Positions 1 to 5,900 of a stretch of 25,972 nucleotides of DNA are shown piece by piece. How positions within the stretch are numbered: position 1 is the first letter of the stretch; each line of letters opens with the position of its first letter. A model generated the notes under the pieces. That model was not told the origin of the DNA. It made no database searches and worked only from the letters and a program-made list of their open reading frames with translations. Source of the stretch: JBGSWE01 sp049292975 (GTDB lineage: Bacteria > Patescibacteriota > Saccharimonadia > Saccharimonadales > JACDBH01); assembly GCA_049292975.1 (NCBI GenBank), contig JBATRZ010000059.1, forward strand, positions 1-25,972, in the 5' to 3' direction. A program made the translations under genes and the position numbers.

Positions 1-2
1 CC

Positions 3-56
3 ACTCCATGTACCGCAGATAAGCAGTTAAACCGCCAAATTATTAAGCAGGTATGA
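3..56 (+). CDS. Possible C-terminal end of an upstream gene (partial)
   Basis: One frame is open from the window edge to a TGA at 54-56 and gives 17 residues ending in Arg-Gln-Ile-Ile-Lys-Gln-Val. The stop lies 6 nt before the response regulator start, a spacing expected inside an operon. The other two forward frames stop earlier. The piece is too short to identify. A sensor kinase partner for the next gene is possible, but nothing here shows it. Confidence 0.3.
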   Translation, partial: TPCTADKQLNRQIIKQV

Positions 57-62
57 GTTAAA

Positions 63-509
63 ATGGAAGAAAATAATATTACGGCCAACCAAGAGCATAA
101 AAGTACAGGCAACCAAGTGGAAGACACTGCAAACAGCCAGAAACGGGTCTTGTGCATCGAAGATGAATATTTTATCGGCGAGCTGTATGTACGCGCCCTG
201 CGCAATGCCGGCTACAGGGCTACCGTGGTTCTAAATGGCACGGACGGACTGGAGGTGGCCCGCACCAACCAGTACGAGATAATCCTGCTTGACTTGATGA
301 TCCCAGGGCTAACGGGCATGGAAGTCCTGCGCGCCCTGCGTGACACGGACGCTTCGCCCAACTTCAAGAGCAAGGTAATTATTACTACCAACCTGGACCA
401 GGATGATAAAACCAAGGCAGAAGTAGAAAAACTGGCAGACGGCTATCTTATCAAGGCCGCCATCACACCTAAAGAGCTAGTTGCCTACCTAGACCAGCTC
501 CAAGTTTAG
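63..509 (+). CDS. Single-domain response regulator (CheY-like receiver)
   Basis: This 148-residue protein is a stand-alone phosphoacceptor receiver domain in the cytoplasm. Residues 1-26 are a polar, probably flexible leader. The receiver follows: an acidic pair E33/D34 after strand 1, the phosphoacceptor D77 in LLDLMIPG, the switch threonine T108/T109 in VIITTN, and the conserved lysine K131 in YLIKAA. No DNA-binding or enzymatic output domain follows, so it probably acts by protein-protein contact or in a phosphorelay. There is no strong Shine-Dalgarno sequence before the ATG, but an open frame ends 6 nt upstream, so translational coupling is likely. The partner kinase is not identifiable; the kinase at 5.9 kb is far away. 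The receiver assignment is secure and its pathway is unknown. Confidence 0.93.
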   Translation: MEENNITANQEHKSTGNQVEDTANSQKRVLCIEDEYFIGELYVRALRNAGYRATVVLNGTDGLEVARTNQYEIILLDLMIPGLTGMEVLRALRDTDASPNFKSKVIITTNLDQDDKTKAEVEKLADGYLIKAAITPKELVAYLDQLQV

Positions 510-576
510 GGAAATCGAGCAGCCCTAGACAACTCACCCCTGTTATGTTAGGATGTCTTGGTCTTATTGTCTTCAC

Positions 577-604
577 CAAATCGCCGAGAGGATTCGGCGA
601 TTTG
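577..604 (+). other. Strong hairpin between the response regulator and the tRNA
   Basis: An 11-bp perfect stem (CAAATCGCCGA pairing with TCGGCGATTTG) encloses a 6-nt loop. There is no T-run on either strand, so it is not a standard intrinsic terminator. It may mark the 3' end or a processing site of the response regulator transcript. Confidence 0.5.
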
Positions 605-695
605 AGAGGAGAGGGCTTGGTTGGGTCACTAGAATTGCTGGGCAAATTCATTTTGCCGGCAATTTGGTGACACAACCATCACACCTCGACGACGA

Positions 696-770
696 GGCCC
701 CATCTTCTAACGGTTAGGAAATCGGGTTCTCATCCCGGAAATCGGAGTTCGATTCTCCGTGGGGTCACCA
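696..770 (+). tRNA. tRNA-Glu (anticodon CTC)
   Basis: All four arms fold. The 7-bp acceptor stem is GGCCCCA with TGGGGTC (one G-U pair). The D stem is TTCT/AGGA. The anticodon stem TCGGG/CCCGG carries loop TTCTCAT, with anticodon CTC at 729-731, which reads GAG codons. The T arm CGGAG/CTCCG has loop TTCGATT. Discriminator A and the CCA end are encoded (768-770). The last 19 nt (752-770) recur exactly at 926-944 and 1099-1117, which makes this tRNA a likely integration target. Confidence 0.95.
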
Positions 771-807
771 AGTAAAAAGACTATCTTCGGATAGTCTTTT
801 TACTTGG
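768..807 (+). terminator. Intrinsic terminator of tRNA-Glu
   Basis: A perfect 15-bp stem (771-785 with 790-804) closes on a TTCG tetraloop at 786-789. The stem extends three more pairs into the CCA end of the tRNA (768-770 with 805-807), and the descending arm contains five Ts. The same arrangement, a hairpin that swallows the CCA, recurs after the first tandem unit. Confidence 0.85.
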
Positions 808-944
808 CTACTTCATTGTGAATCGAGCTAAGAGGAGTTCGCTATTTTGGAATCATTTTAGTTTTTTATGATTTTAAAATATATGCAGAAGCCAAGCCGC
901 ATCATGCGGCCTGGCCTGAAGCTATATTCTCCGTGGGGTCACCA
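771..944 (+). repeat. tRNA-tail tandem unit A (174 bp)
   Basis: The unit runs from just after the tRNA CCA to a second copy of the tRNA-Glu 3' end (926-944, ATTCTCCGTGGGGTCACCA). In order it contains the terminator hairpin, a conserved box beginning AATCGAGCTAAG at 821 and including GGAGTTCGCTA, an A+T-rich stretch, and a hairpin GCCGC-ATCAT-GCGGC extended by a mismatch and a GCCA/TGGC stem. Unit B has the same layout at the same spacing. No protein is encoded. It could be a remnant of a small element integrated at the tRNA end, or a small RNA gene carrying a tRNA-like tail. Confidence 0.75.
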
Positions 945-1117
945 CTAAAACGCCCGAGTCTTGTACTCGGGTTTTTTCGTGGTCAGTCTTCAGATAATCG
1001 AGCTAAAGGGAGTTCGCTAATTTTGAAACTTTTCAGATTTAAAGTTACAAAATTATATCCTGACCCGAGCAGCATCTTGCTGCCCGGCGAGAGGGAATAT
1101 TCTCCGTGGGGTCACCA
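945..1117 (+). repeat. tRNA-tail tandem unit B (173 bp)
   Basis: This is a diverged copy of the preceding unit. It has a terminator-like hairpin first, the conserved box starting AATCGAGCTAAA at 996, an A+T-rich stretch with a possible TTGAAA/TACAAA promoter, a hairpin GCAGCA-TCT-TGCTGC, then a third copy of the tRNA-Glu 3' end at 1099-1117. The central hairpin has changed relative to unit A but still pairs, and the A/C mismatch above the outer CCG/CGG stem sits at the same place. No hairpin follows this last copy; A+T-rich accessory DNA starts here. Confidence 0.75.
953..977 (+). terminator. Intrinsic terminator at the start of unit B
   Basis: CCCGAGT (953-959) pairs with ACTCGGG (965-971) around a 5-nt loop and is followed at once by six Ts. 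An outer CCAC/GTGG pairing again includes the CCA end of the preceding tRNA-tail copy. A terminator directly after the CCA suggests that unit A is transcribed as its own RNA. Confidence 0.75.
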
Positions 1118-1168
1118 ATTTAAGCCTAATTTTCACATGCCTATCATTTAACGGCCAACCCGCTATGA

Positions 1169-1197
1169 TTGACACGTCTATACAAAATCTATACAAT
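1169..1197 (+). promoter_or_regulatory. Sigma70-type promoter of the toxin-antitoxin operon
   Basis: TTGACA at 1169-1174, a 17-nt spacer and TACAAT at 1192-1197 form a near-consensus promoter. It lies 28 nt upstream of the antitoxin ATG, which has AAAGGA as ribosome binding site. Confidence 0.85.
1177..1196 (+). promoter_or_regulatory. Direct-repeat operator over the -10 box
   Basis: Two exact TCTATACAA copies (1177-1185 and 1188-1196) lie 11 bp apart, about one helical turn, and cover the spacer and the -10 box. RHH antitoxins commonly bind such short direct repeats to repress their own operon, so this is the likely autoregulatory site. The binding itself is inferred. Confidence 0.7.
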
Positions 1198-1225
1198 ATA
1201 CCCATATTAATAAAGGATTGCAGTC

Positions 1226-1453
1226 ATGGCCACCAAAACACTAAACATTGCACTTGATGAAAACCTTCTTAAAGAAATAGATAGAACCGTTAAGAAAGAT
1301 ATGGGGACGCGTAGCGAGTACTTCCGCCGTTTGGCGCTGAATGACCTGGAGCGACGCCGTGAGTGGAAAGAAGTACTTGATACCTCGAACGCCAAGGGAC
1401 GCACTATGGGCATTACTAGCGAAGAACAAGTCTACAGGATTATAGAAAGCTAG
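1226..1453 (+). CDS. Ribbon-helix-helix antitoxin (ParD/CopG-like)
   Basis: This 75-residue protein begins with a short beta strand, KTLNIALDENLLKEID, followed by two helices with the RSEYFRRLALNDLERRR segment. That is the layout of RHH dimers that bind DNA through an antiparallel beta ribbon. The C-terminal half (about residues 46-75) would be the segment that wraps the toxin. The start has AAAGGA 8 nt upstream. It is followed after 13 nt by a PIN-domain gene, which fixes its role as the antitoxin of a type II pair. It should neutralise the toxin and repress the promoter at 1169-1197. Codon use and base composition are A+T-richer than in the core genes, in line with an acquired module. Confidence 0.85.
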   Translation: MATKTLNIALDENLLKEIDRTVKKDMGTRSEYFRRLALNDLERRREWKEVLDTSNAKGRTMGITSEEQVYRIIES

Positions 1454-1466
1454 GCCGATAAAAGGC

Positions 1467-1883
1467 GTGGCAAAACTTCGTATCATCATAGACGCTAATG
1501 TTCTTATATCGGGGATAGTGTTTGGGGGCAAGCCAAGACGGCTGCTTGATTTACTGTCTGAAGATGCGCTAGTTGTAGTTATTGCTGAAGAGATGCTTAC
1601 TGAAGTGCGCCGCAAAATAGTTTTAAAATTCCCTGATTTTATCGAAGACTACAACCGCGTTGAAAAATTGCTTAAGCGGGACTGCATTATAGTGAGGCTT
1701 GGCTCAGCACAAGTCAAAATTAGCCGTGATCCTGACGATGATAAATATATTGAAGCAGCTCTACTTGGTCATTGTAACTACATCATAACTGGCGATAATG
1801 ATCTACTGGTTATAGGCCAGTACGAAAATATCGGGATGATCAAGCCCGCCGATTTTCTAAAGCAATTTAGACACAAAGACTGA
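1467..1883 (+). CDS. PIN-domain toxin (putative endoribonuclease)
   Basis: This 138-residue protein matches the PIN-family toxins of toxin-antitoxin pairs. Acidic residues expected for the metal-dependent RNase site are visible: D9 in IIIDANVLISG, E46 in LTEVRR, the DPDDDK cluster at 88-93, and D110/D112 in ITGDNDLL. PIN toxins cleave RNA, often tRNA or mRNA; the target here cannot be told. The start is GTG at 1467. An AAAGG sits only 1 nt upstream, but no other in-frame start precedes the conserved D9 strand, so the start is well constrained. It is co-transcribed with the RHH antitoxin 13 nt upstream. All catalytic residues are present, so it appears intact. Confidence 0.88.
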   Translation: MAKLRIIIDANVLISGIVFGGKPRRLLDLLSEDALVVVIAEEMLTEVRRKIVLKFPDFIEDYNRVEKLLKRDCIIVRLGSAQVKISRDPDDDKYIEAALLGHCNYIITGDNDLLVIGQYENIGMIKPADFLKQFRHKD

Positions 1884-2015
1884 TGCACTTTTAGAGCCTA
1901 ACTTACATCCAATGGGGGTTTCCAGATTGCCCTCGTTACCAAGGTTTTAGATTTAGGTAGATTTTGTTATTCATCACTCTTCTTATTTTAGCAATAACGC
2001 CGCTAATGTAAGCCG

Positions 2016-2080
2016 TTGTATATTAAGCATAAGGAGCATATATGAAGGCTAATCAAAAAGGGTTTGGTGCCGTTGAAATA
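2016..2080 (+). repeat. Shared prepilin head, copy 1
   Basis: These 65 nt (26 nt upstream of the ATG plus 13 codons) match 4883-4947 at all but one position. The block carries a possible -10 (TATATT at 2019-2024), the ribosome binding site AAGGAG and the prepilin leader with cleavage site. The two genes diverge immediately after it. Confidence 0.9.
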
Positions 2081-2776
2081 GTAATAGTAATTGTAGTCGT
2101 TGGGCTTCTTGGAGCAGTTGGCTGGTTAGTATATGACCGCCAGAATAATAAGCCCAGCGACAGTACAGCCACTACGAGCACTACTAAGACCGAGACTACC
2201 CCCAAAGCTGCTGAAACAGTCGATCCCTATAAGGACTGGCAATCGTACTGCGACACGAGAGCAAAGTCTTGCTTCAAGTACCCACAGGGTTGGAATCTTC
2301 AGAATGGTCCGTCAATTAACACACAGCTCAATAGTCCAGACGCAAAACTAGAGAGGTTCGCTGATTCCGATCAGAAGTACCCAACAGGGCAATATGCCGT
2401 CCAACTGCACCTCGGCGACACTGATTCTGCATACGGCACTTCTATACCGTCTAGTTTCACTACCAAGAGCATTGAATCTGTCAGTGGTGACTCACAGCTT
2501 AAGATAGTTGGTGGCTATTACCCATCGTTTAATATCGCCAGTTACTCTATTGTAGACACGACGTTCATACAGAAGTATGGCTTGGAGATTGGTAAGACTT
2601 CAGAAAACGTAGTGAACCCATCTTTCATCAACCGCCCAACCTCTAGTTCTTACGCATTTTTCGCCAATGATGCCAGCTTGAGCGGTAAGGGTACAGCCAA
2701 GAACGTTACTGACTGGTTTGCAAGTGACTACGCCAAGCAATCTTTACTAATTCTTAAGTCCTACAGGGCACAATAA
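2042..2776 (+). CDS. Type IV prepilin-like surface protein
   Basis: This 244-residue protein opens with a class III signal: a short basic leader ending at G7, F8 as the first mature residue, and glutamate at mature position 5 (FGAVE), followed by a hydrophobic helix to about residue 30. Prepilin peptidase should cut after G7. Residues 38-62 are a Thr/Ser/Lys/Pro-rich linker, and the rest is an exported domain with a Cys pair near residues 70-77 (YCDTRAKSCFKYPQGW). The head group is not one I recognise. AAGGAG lies well placed before the ATG. It shares its head exactly with the gene at 4909, also 244 codons, yet the bodies differ. It could be a minor pilin, a pseudopilin of a DNA-uptake machine, or a surface-anchored protein; no assembly ATPase lies nearby. 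Confidence 0.8.
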   Translation: MKANQKGFGAVEIVIVIVVVGLLGAVGWLVYDRQNNKPSDSTATTSTTKTETTPKAAETVDPYKDWQSYCDTRAKSCFKYPQGWNLQNGPSINTQLNSPDAKLERFADSDQKYPTGQYAVQLHLGDTDSAYGTSIPSSFTTKSIESVSGDSQLKIVGGYYPSFNIASYSIVDTTFIQKYGLEIGKTSENVVNPSFINRPTSSSYAFFANDASLSGKGTAKNVTDWFASDYAKQSLLILKSYRAQ

Positions 2777-3013
2777 GAGCTTCTAAGCCCCTAATTGTAT
2801 AATATAGTTATAGGGACTGGACGATTACGCCCAGACACTAACTAACTTAAGATAGTAATATCACCCCTGATAATCCGACTAGACAAGCTGTAGGCTCAAG
2901 AAATGGAAATAGCTAAAAGTAATCGGTATAAGTTGATGATGGGTTTTCTGACAGTCTGGTAGTTAAACCGGTTGCATTCGCTGTGTTTATAAGAGAATTG
3001 GTATCAGATTATC

Positions 3014-3811
3014 TTATGCATCTGAGCCGAAAAGCAACTTCTTCTCTCTGTATAGAAGAGGCCGAGCGTTTTGCCTGATACGAAACTTAGTGCCATGATT
3101 ATGGCCTGTACGGGCATCAAAATCTACAAGAATTGTCCCATTCTCTAAACACTCAAGGAATCCCTCGAAGTCCAGACCCTTTAGCATGGTTGCTCTTTGA
3201 TAATGGTAGTGTTCTTTACCGTCAATTCGTTTTACTGCTGCTTGAACAAAGAAACAGTTTGTAAGTTTAGTGCCTACTTTGTGCTCAAGATCTTCAAAAC
3301 CCCAATAGGGTTGAGGGTTGAGTTCATTAAGTCCTATCTTTTCCTTTACGCTCTTCAACCATTCTGCATGACGTTCAGATACGGCAGAAGCATCGAATGA
3401 AATCTCTACCTTTTTCTCGGATCTGTTAATAACAACTTTGAAGCCTCTATCGCTTCTACTAACCGCTCCAATTGTCTGCCTGAAGCTCTTCTCGGTATCA
3501 GGGTATTTCTTACCTGCTTCTTGGTGTTTCCAACCATATTTAGGCAACAGTATCGCCGGAACAAACTTTAGCGCTGTAGGCGATGGTTCTGTATGAAAAA
3601 GGGTTGTTAATGACGTGGTAGTTAGCCGTTGTGTTTTAAGTTCCCACTCAGCCGCATTGGGTATGGGCAGATTGTTTTCTTCAATACCCAGTAAGTCTTC
3701 AAGTGTATTGCCTATACCACCGTGATTACCGTGTCTTCCACTTTCAACCCAACCCATTTCAGATATTTCTATCAGTCGCTTTATGATTTCTTCTTTTGTA
3801 AAGACTTTCAT
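3014..3811 (-). CDS. Type II restriction endonuclease, MvaI/BcnI-like
   Basis: This 265-residue protein resembles the MvaI/BcnI family of monomeric, MutH-like PD-(D/E)XK nucleases. The key part is N-terminal: GGIGNTLEDLLGI (E38), then PNAAEWELKTQR with E57 and K59 as the ELK catalytic motif. The acidic residue usually found a few positions before the ELK appears to be N52, with E55 close by, so the exact metal-binding set is uncertain. A second positively charged C-terminal half contains GHNHGTKFRIR. It overlaps the methyltransferase stop by 4 nt (ATGA at 3808-3811) and lies downstream of it, so the protecting enzyme is made first. Known relatives cut CCWGG or CCSGG; the specificity here cannot be read. 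Residues 167-171 (LNPQP) come from a repeat also found in two other genes. Confidence 0.82.
   Translation of the reverse strand: MKVFTKEEIIKRLIEISEMGWVESGRHGNHGGIGNTLEDLLGIEENNLPIPNAAEWELKTQRLTTTSLTTLFHTEPSPTALKFVPAILLPKYGWKHQEAGKKYPDTEKSFRQTIGAVSRSDRGFKVVINRSEKKVEISFDASAVSERHAEWLKSVKEKIGLNELNPQPYWGFEDLEHKVGTKLTNCFFVQAAVKRIDGKEHYHYQRATMLKGLDFEGFLECLENGTILVDFDARTGHNHGTKFRIRQNARPLLYREKKLLFGSDA
3304..3322 (-). repeat. Intragenic repeat copy 1 (in the restriction enzyme)
   Basis: On the minus strand this reads CTCAACCCTCAACCCTATT, identical over 19 nt to 20405-20423 in topA. It is translated as Leu-Asn-Pro-Gln-Pro-Tyr in the same reading phase as in topA. Confidence 0.7.
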
Positions 3812-4626
3812 GCTGCTAATAAGCTCTCTTGGTCTCCCGGCTTTGGTAATATTACGGGCTTGTCTACAGGAATAGCATCAGTAACCAGTGCTGACTGGAC
3901 AACATGGTTCTTTACACGCTCATCTGCCATCTCGCAGTACTTTTTAGATAGTTCAATACCGATCCAATCCCTACCTAAGTTCATTGCGGCTATGGCAGTT
4001 GTTCCTGAACCCATAAATGGATCCAGAACTACCTTGGCGTTGGTTGATCCAATAATACGTTCAATAAGCTCTACAGGGAATGGAGCTGGATGTGGATTAT
4101 TAAATTCTTGACCAAATTCCCATACGTCTCCGTAGGCGTTCGCTCTTGGTACGAGTTTGAACTTTGGTTTTGCTAGTAAGTAGATGACTTCATAGGTAGG
4201 CAAAAAGTAACCGGCGTTAAAGTTAATACCACCTTTACGCCTCCAGATAATAATCTGACGTACAGGGAACTCGCTAACAATATCTTGACGATCTTGCAAC
4301 AAACCTCCCTGAACACGCCATTTGTGGTTATAGAATACGGCTCCGTCTTCCTTGGTTACACGTAACATCTCACTCAGACACTCTCTTTGCCAAGCTGCGT
4401 ATTCATCATGAGGCATGTTATCGCCGTGGTCTTCGTAACCATTCATTAGGGCAGCTTTGGACCACTTACCGCCTCTACCGTCTTTCATGCCATTACCAGT
4501 TGAGTTCTTTAAGTTATACGGCGGAGAGGTAACCACCAAGTCTACACTATCATCTGGCATTTCTTTCAGAACTTTAATGACATCGCCACAAATGTTCTTA
4601 TTCAAAAATTTCTTAATATTCTTCAT
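3808..4626 (-). CDS. DNA methyltransferase, beta-type (probable N4-cytosine)
   Basis: This 272-residue protein is an S-adenosylmethionine-dependent DNA methylase. The catalytic motif IV TSPPYNL is at residues 33-39, ahead of the cofactor motif I DPFMGSGTT at 202-210. That order defines beta-class amino-methylases. TSPPY is more usual in N4-cytosine enzymes than DPPY, and MvaI/BcnI-type nucleases are typically paired with N4-cytosine methylases, so m4C is the likely product, though N6-adenine cannot be excluded. Its stop overlaps the nuclease start by 4 nt, which implies coupled translation. GAGGG lies upstream of the ATG and a TATAAT box at 4652-4657. The C-terminal 40 residues are variable and may belong to target recognition. 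It protects the host genome from the adjacent nuclease. Confidence 0.9.
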   Translation of the reverse strand: MKNIKKFLNKNICGDVIKVLKEMPDDSVDLVVTSPPYNLKNSTGNGMKDGRGGKWSKAALMNGYEDHGDNMPHDEYAAWQRECLSEMLRVTKEDGAVFYNHKWRVQGGLLQDRQDIVSEFPVRQIIIWRRKGGINFNAGYFLPTYEVIYLLAKPKFKLVPRANAYGDVWEFGQEFNNPHPAPFPVELIERIIGSTNAKVVLDPFMGSGTTAIAAMNLGRDWIGIELSKKYCEMADERVKNHVVQSALVTDAIPVDKPVILPKPGDQESLLAA

Positions 4627-4651
4627 CTTACAACCCTCTCTGTTTAGGTTT

Positions 4652-4657
4652 ATTATA
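4652..4657 (-). promoter_or_regulatory. -10 box of the restriction-modification operon
   Basis: TATAAT on the minus strand lies 25 nt before the methyltransferase ATG, with AGAGAGGG as ribosome binding site between them. No convincing -35 hexamer is visible at the usual distance. Confidence 0.5.
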
Positions 4658-4705
4658 GCCTAATTGGAACAGTGATTGCCAGAATAAAGATATTTGTTGT
4701 AATAT

Positions 4706-4732
4706 CTAGCACTCACTAGCCTTAAGTGCTAA
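4706..4732. promoter_or_regulatory. CIRCE-like element (HrcA operator)
   Basis: CTAGCACTC, nine bases, then AAGTGCTAA matches the CIRCE consensus TTAGCACTC-N9-GAGTGCTAA at 16 of 18 arm positions. HrcA binds this palindrome to repress heat-shock operons such as groESL and dnaK. A TATAAT at 4741-4746 follows 8 nt downstream on the plus strand, so the site could control transcription toward the prepilin gene at 4909. No chaperone gene lies in the window. Confidence 0.65.
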
Positions 4733-4825
4733 TGCTAAGGTATAATGTACCCGATGCTACTCTGCGAGGACTTTGATATACCGAATACCGTAAACACGGG
4801 CCCTGCAGACTGCAAATAGCAGTCA

Positions 4826-4893
4826 GCTGGTATGTCTGGCAGTTTAAGAAGGAAATAAACAATATACGCCGGGGAAGATCCTTTGTATACTAA
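4826..4893 (+). pseudogene. Possible remnant of a prepilin-like gene
   Basis: A 16-nt stretch at 4826-4841 is identical to 4988-5003 inside the following prepilin gene. In the same phase it reads Trp-Tyr-Val-Trp-Gln-Phe-Lys-Lys, against Trp-Tyr-Val-Trp-Gln-Ser-Lys in the intact gene. The frame stops at 4891-4893, just before the start of the intact gene's head block. It may be the relic of a third copy. The match is short, so confidence is low. Confidence 0.3.
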
Positions 4894-4947
4894 GCATAAG
4901 GAGCATATATGAAGGCTAATCAAAAAGGGTTTGGTGCCGTTGAAATA
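4883..4947 (+). repeat. Shared prepilin head, copy 2
   Basis: Matches 2016-2080 over 65 nt with one T-to-C difference at 4890. It includes the TATACT box, AAGGAG and the leader up to the codon for Ile13. Confidence 0.9.
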
Positions 4948-5643
4948 TTGATTGTAATTGTTGCAGTTGGCTTAGTTGGCGGTGCCGGCTGGTATGTCTG
5001 GCAATCAAAAAACAAAAAGCAAGATACGGCCAATACCTCACAAGCAACACCGGCAAAGCAAGAGGCACCAGAAAAAACAGACACCTACAAAAGTAAACTG
5101 TATCCTTCTTTGAGCTTTACGTTACCGGACGGCTGGCAAGTGAACGAACCAGCAACATACGATGAGGATACTTGGGGCGCGGGATCAGCAGATTCTGAAA
5201 TTAAGATTACTAAAGGCGAGACAACCCTGGTTTTAATGTTCAGCACGCTTAGAGCAACCGGATTTGAAAGCTACAATTGTTACGACTATAAAGACCTTGT
5301 TAAGGTTGCGGATTTATACCGTTTCACTGATAAAGATGGGGTTACTGCTTACAGCGCGGGCGTATCGACGTCTGACGAAGAATGGGTACGAGTTATAGCG
5401 GAGGAATTTACCAACTCAGAAGATTCAAATCCCAACTTTTGTGTTAGCTACCCCTTTATTGCAACACATAAATCAACCCTTAATAAGAAAGTTTACCCGG
5501 ATTCGCCCTTTAACGATGTGATTACGGACATAAATGAAATTCTGGTGTGGGTATCGGCGGACGTTAAGGGCAATGTTACGAAAGAAATTTTGCTAGATAC
5601 AGATACCATTATTTCTAGCTTTAGCGAGTCAGTTGATTGGTAG
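4909..5643 (+). CDS. Type IV prepilin-like surface protein (second copy)
   Basis: This 244-residue protein has the same leader as the gene at 2042: cleavage after G7, mature F8, glutamate at mature position 5, then a hydrophobic helix ending near Trp28-Tyr-Val-Trp. Residues 33-57 are a Lys/Gln/Thr/Pro-rich linker. The exported domain then begins YKSKLYPSLSFTLPDGWQVNEP, loosely like the YPQGW region of its sibling, and is otherwise unrelated in sequence. Two Cys residues (CYDY near 123 and FCVSYP near 182) could pair outside the cell. It lies 178 nt downstream of the CIRCE-like site. Function is unknown beyond probable surface display or pilus association. Confidence 0.78.
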   Translation: MKANQKGFGAVEILIVIVAVGLVGGAGWYVWQSKNKKQDTANTSQATPAKQEAPEKTDTYKSKLYPSLSFTLPDGWQVNEPATYDEDTWGAGSADSEIKITKGETTLVLMFSTLRATGFESYNCYDYKDLVKVADLYRFTDKDGVTAYSAGVSTSDEEWVRVIAEEFTNSEDSNPNFCVSYPFIATHKSTLNKKVYPDSPFNDVITDINEILVWVSADVKGNVTKEILLDTDTIISSFSESVDW

Positions 5644-5900
5644 ATTAATAGAACCGCAAAAACAGGTTGCGCAAACTGCAGTCTTTTCGTTGTAACAGTT
5701 GTAAAACAGAGGCAAAGCGCCCATAATCATAAGCAGTTTATGGCTAGCACTCATACTTGCAAACTTTTCGCTAACGAAAGGCACACTCAGGCTGTGCGGG
5801 CTATAAGTTTCTGCGGCAAGACGTACGTTAAGGTGCGGCGCGAAGCAGAACTAATTAGATGTGCGCCCAATGCGGCTTGCGGCAGCAGGGGCTTGCCGGC
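5644..5900 (+). other. Intergenic region upstream of the histidine kinase
   Basis: No gene or tRNA is visible here. It holds minor hairpins (GCACA/TGTGC near 5781-5797, TTCG-CTAA-CGAA near 5768) and one copy of CTAGCACTC near 5744 that resembles half of the CIRCE-like site at 4706 but lacks the second arm. An in-frame ATG at 5859 could extend the kinase by 14 residues. This stretch is the transition from A+T-rich accessory DNA to G+C-richer core DNA. Confidence 0.4.

Noticed and set aside
771..1117. Two further tRNA genes in the tandem units
   Set aside because: Only the 3' end of tRNA-Glu is present. No acceptor partner, D arm or anticodon arm can be folded upstream of it.
1177..1196. Iterons of a replication origin
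   Set aside because: Only two 9-nt copies exist, placed exactly on a promoter in front of an RHH antitoxin; an operator is the simpler reading.
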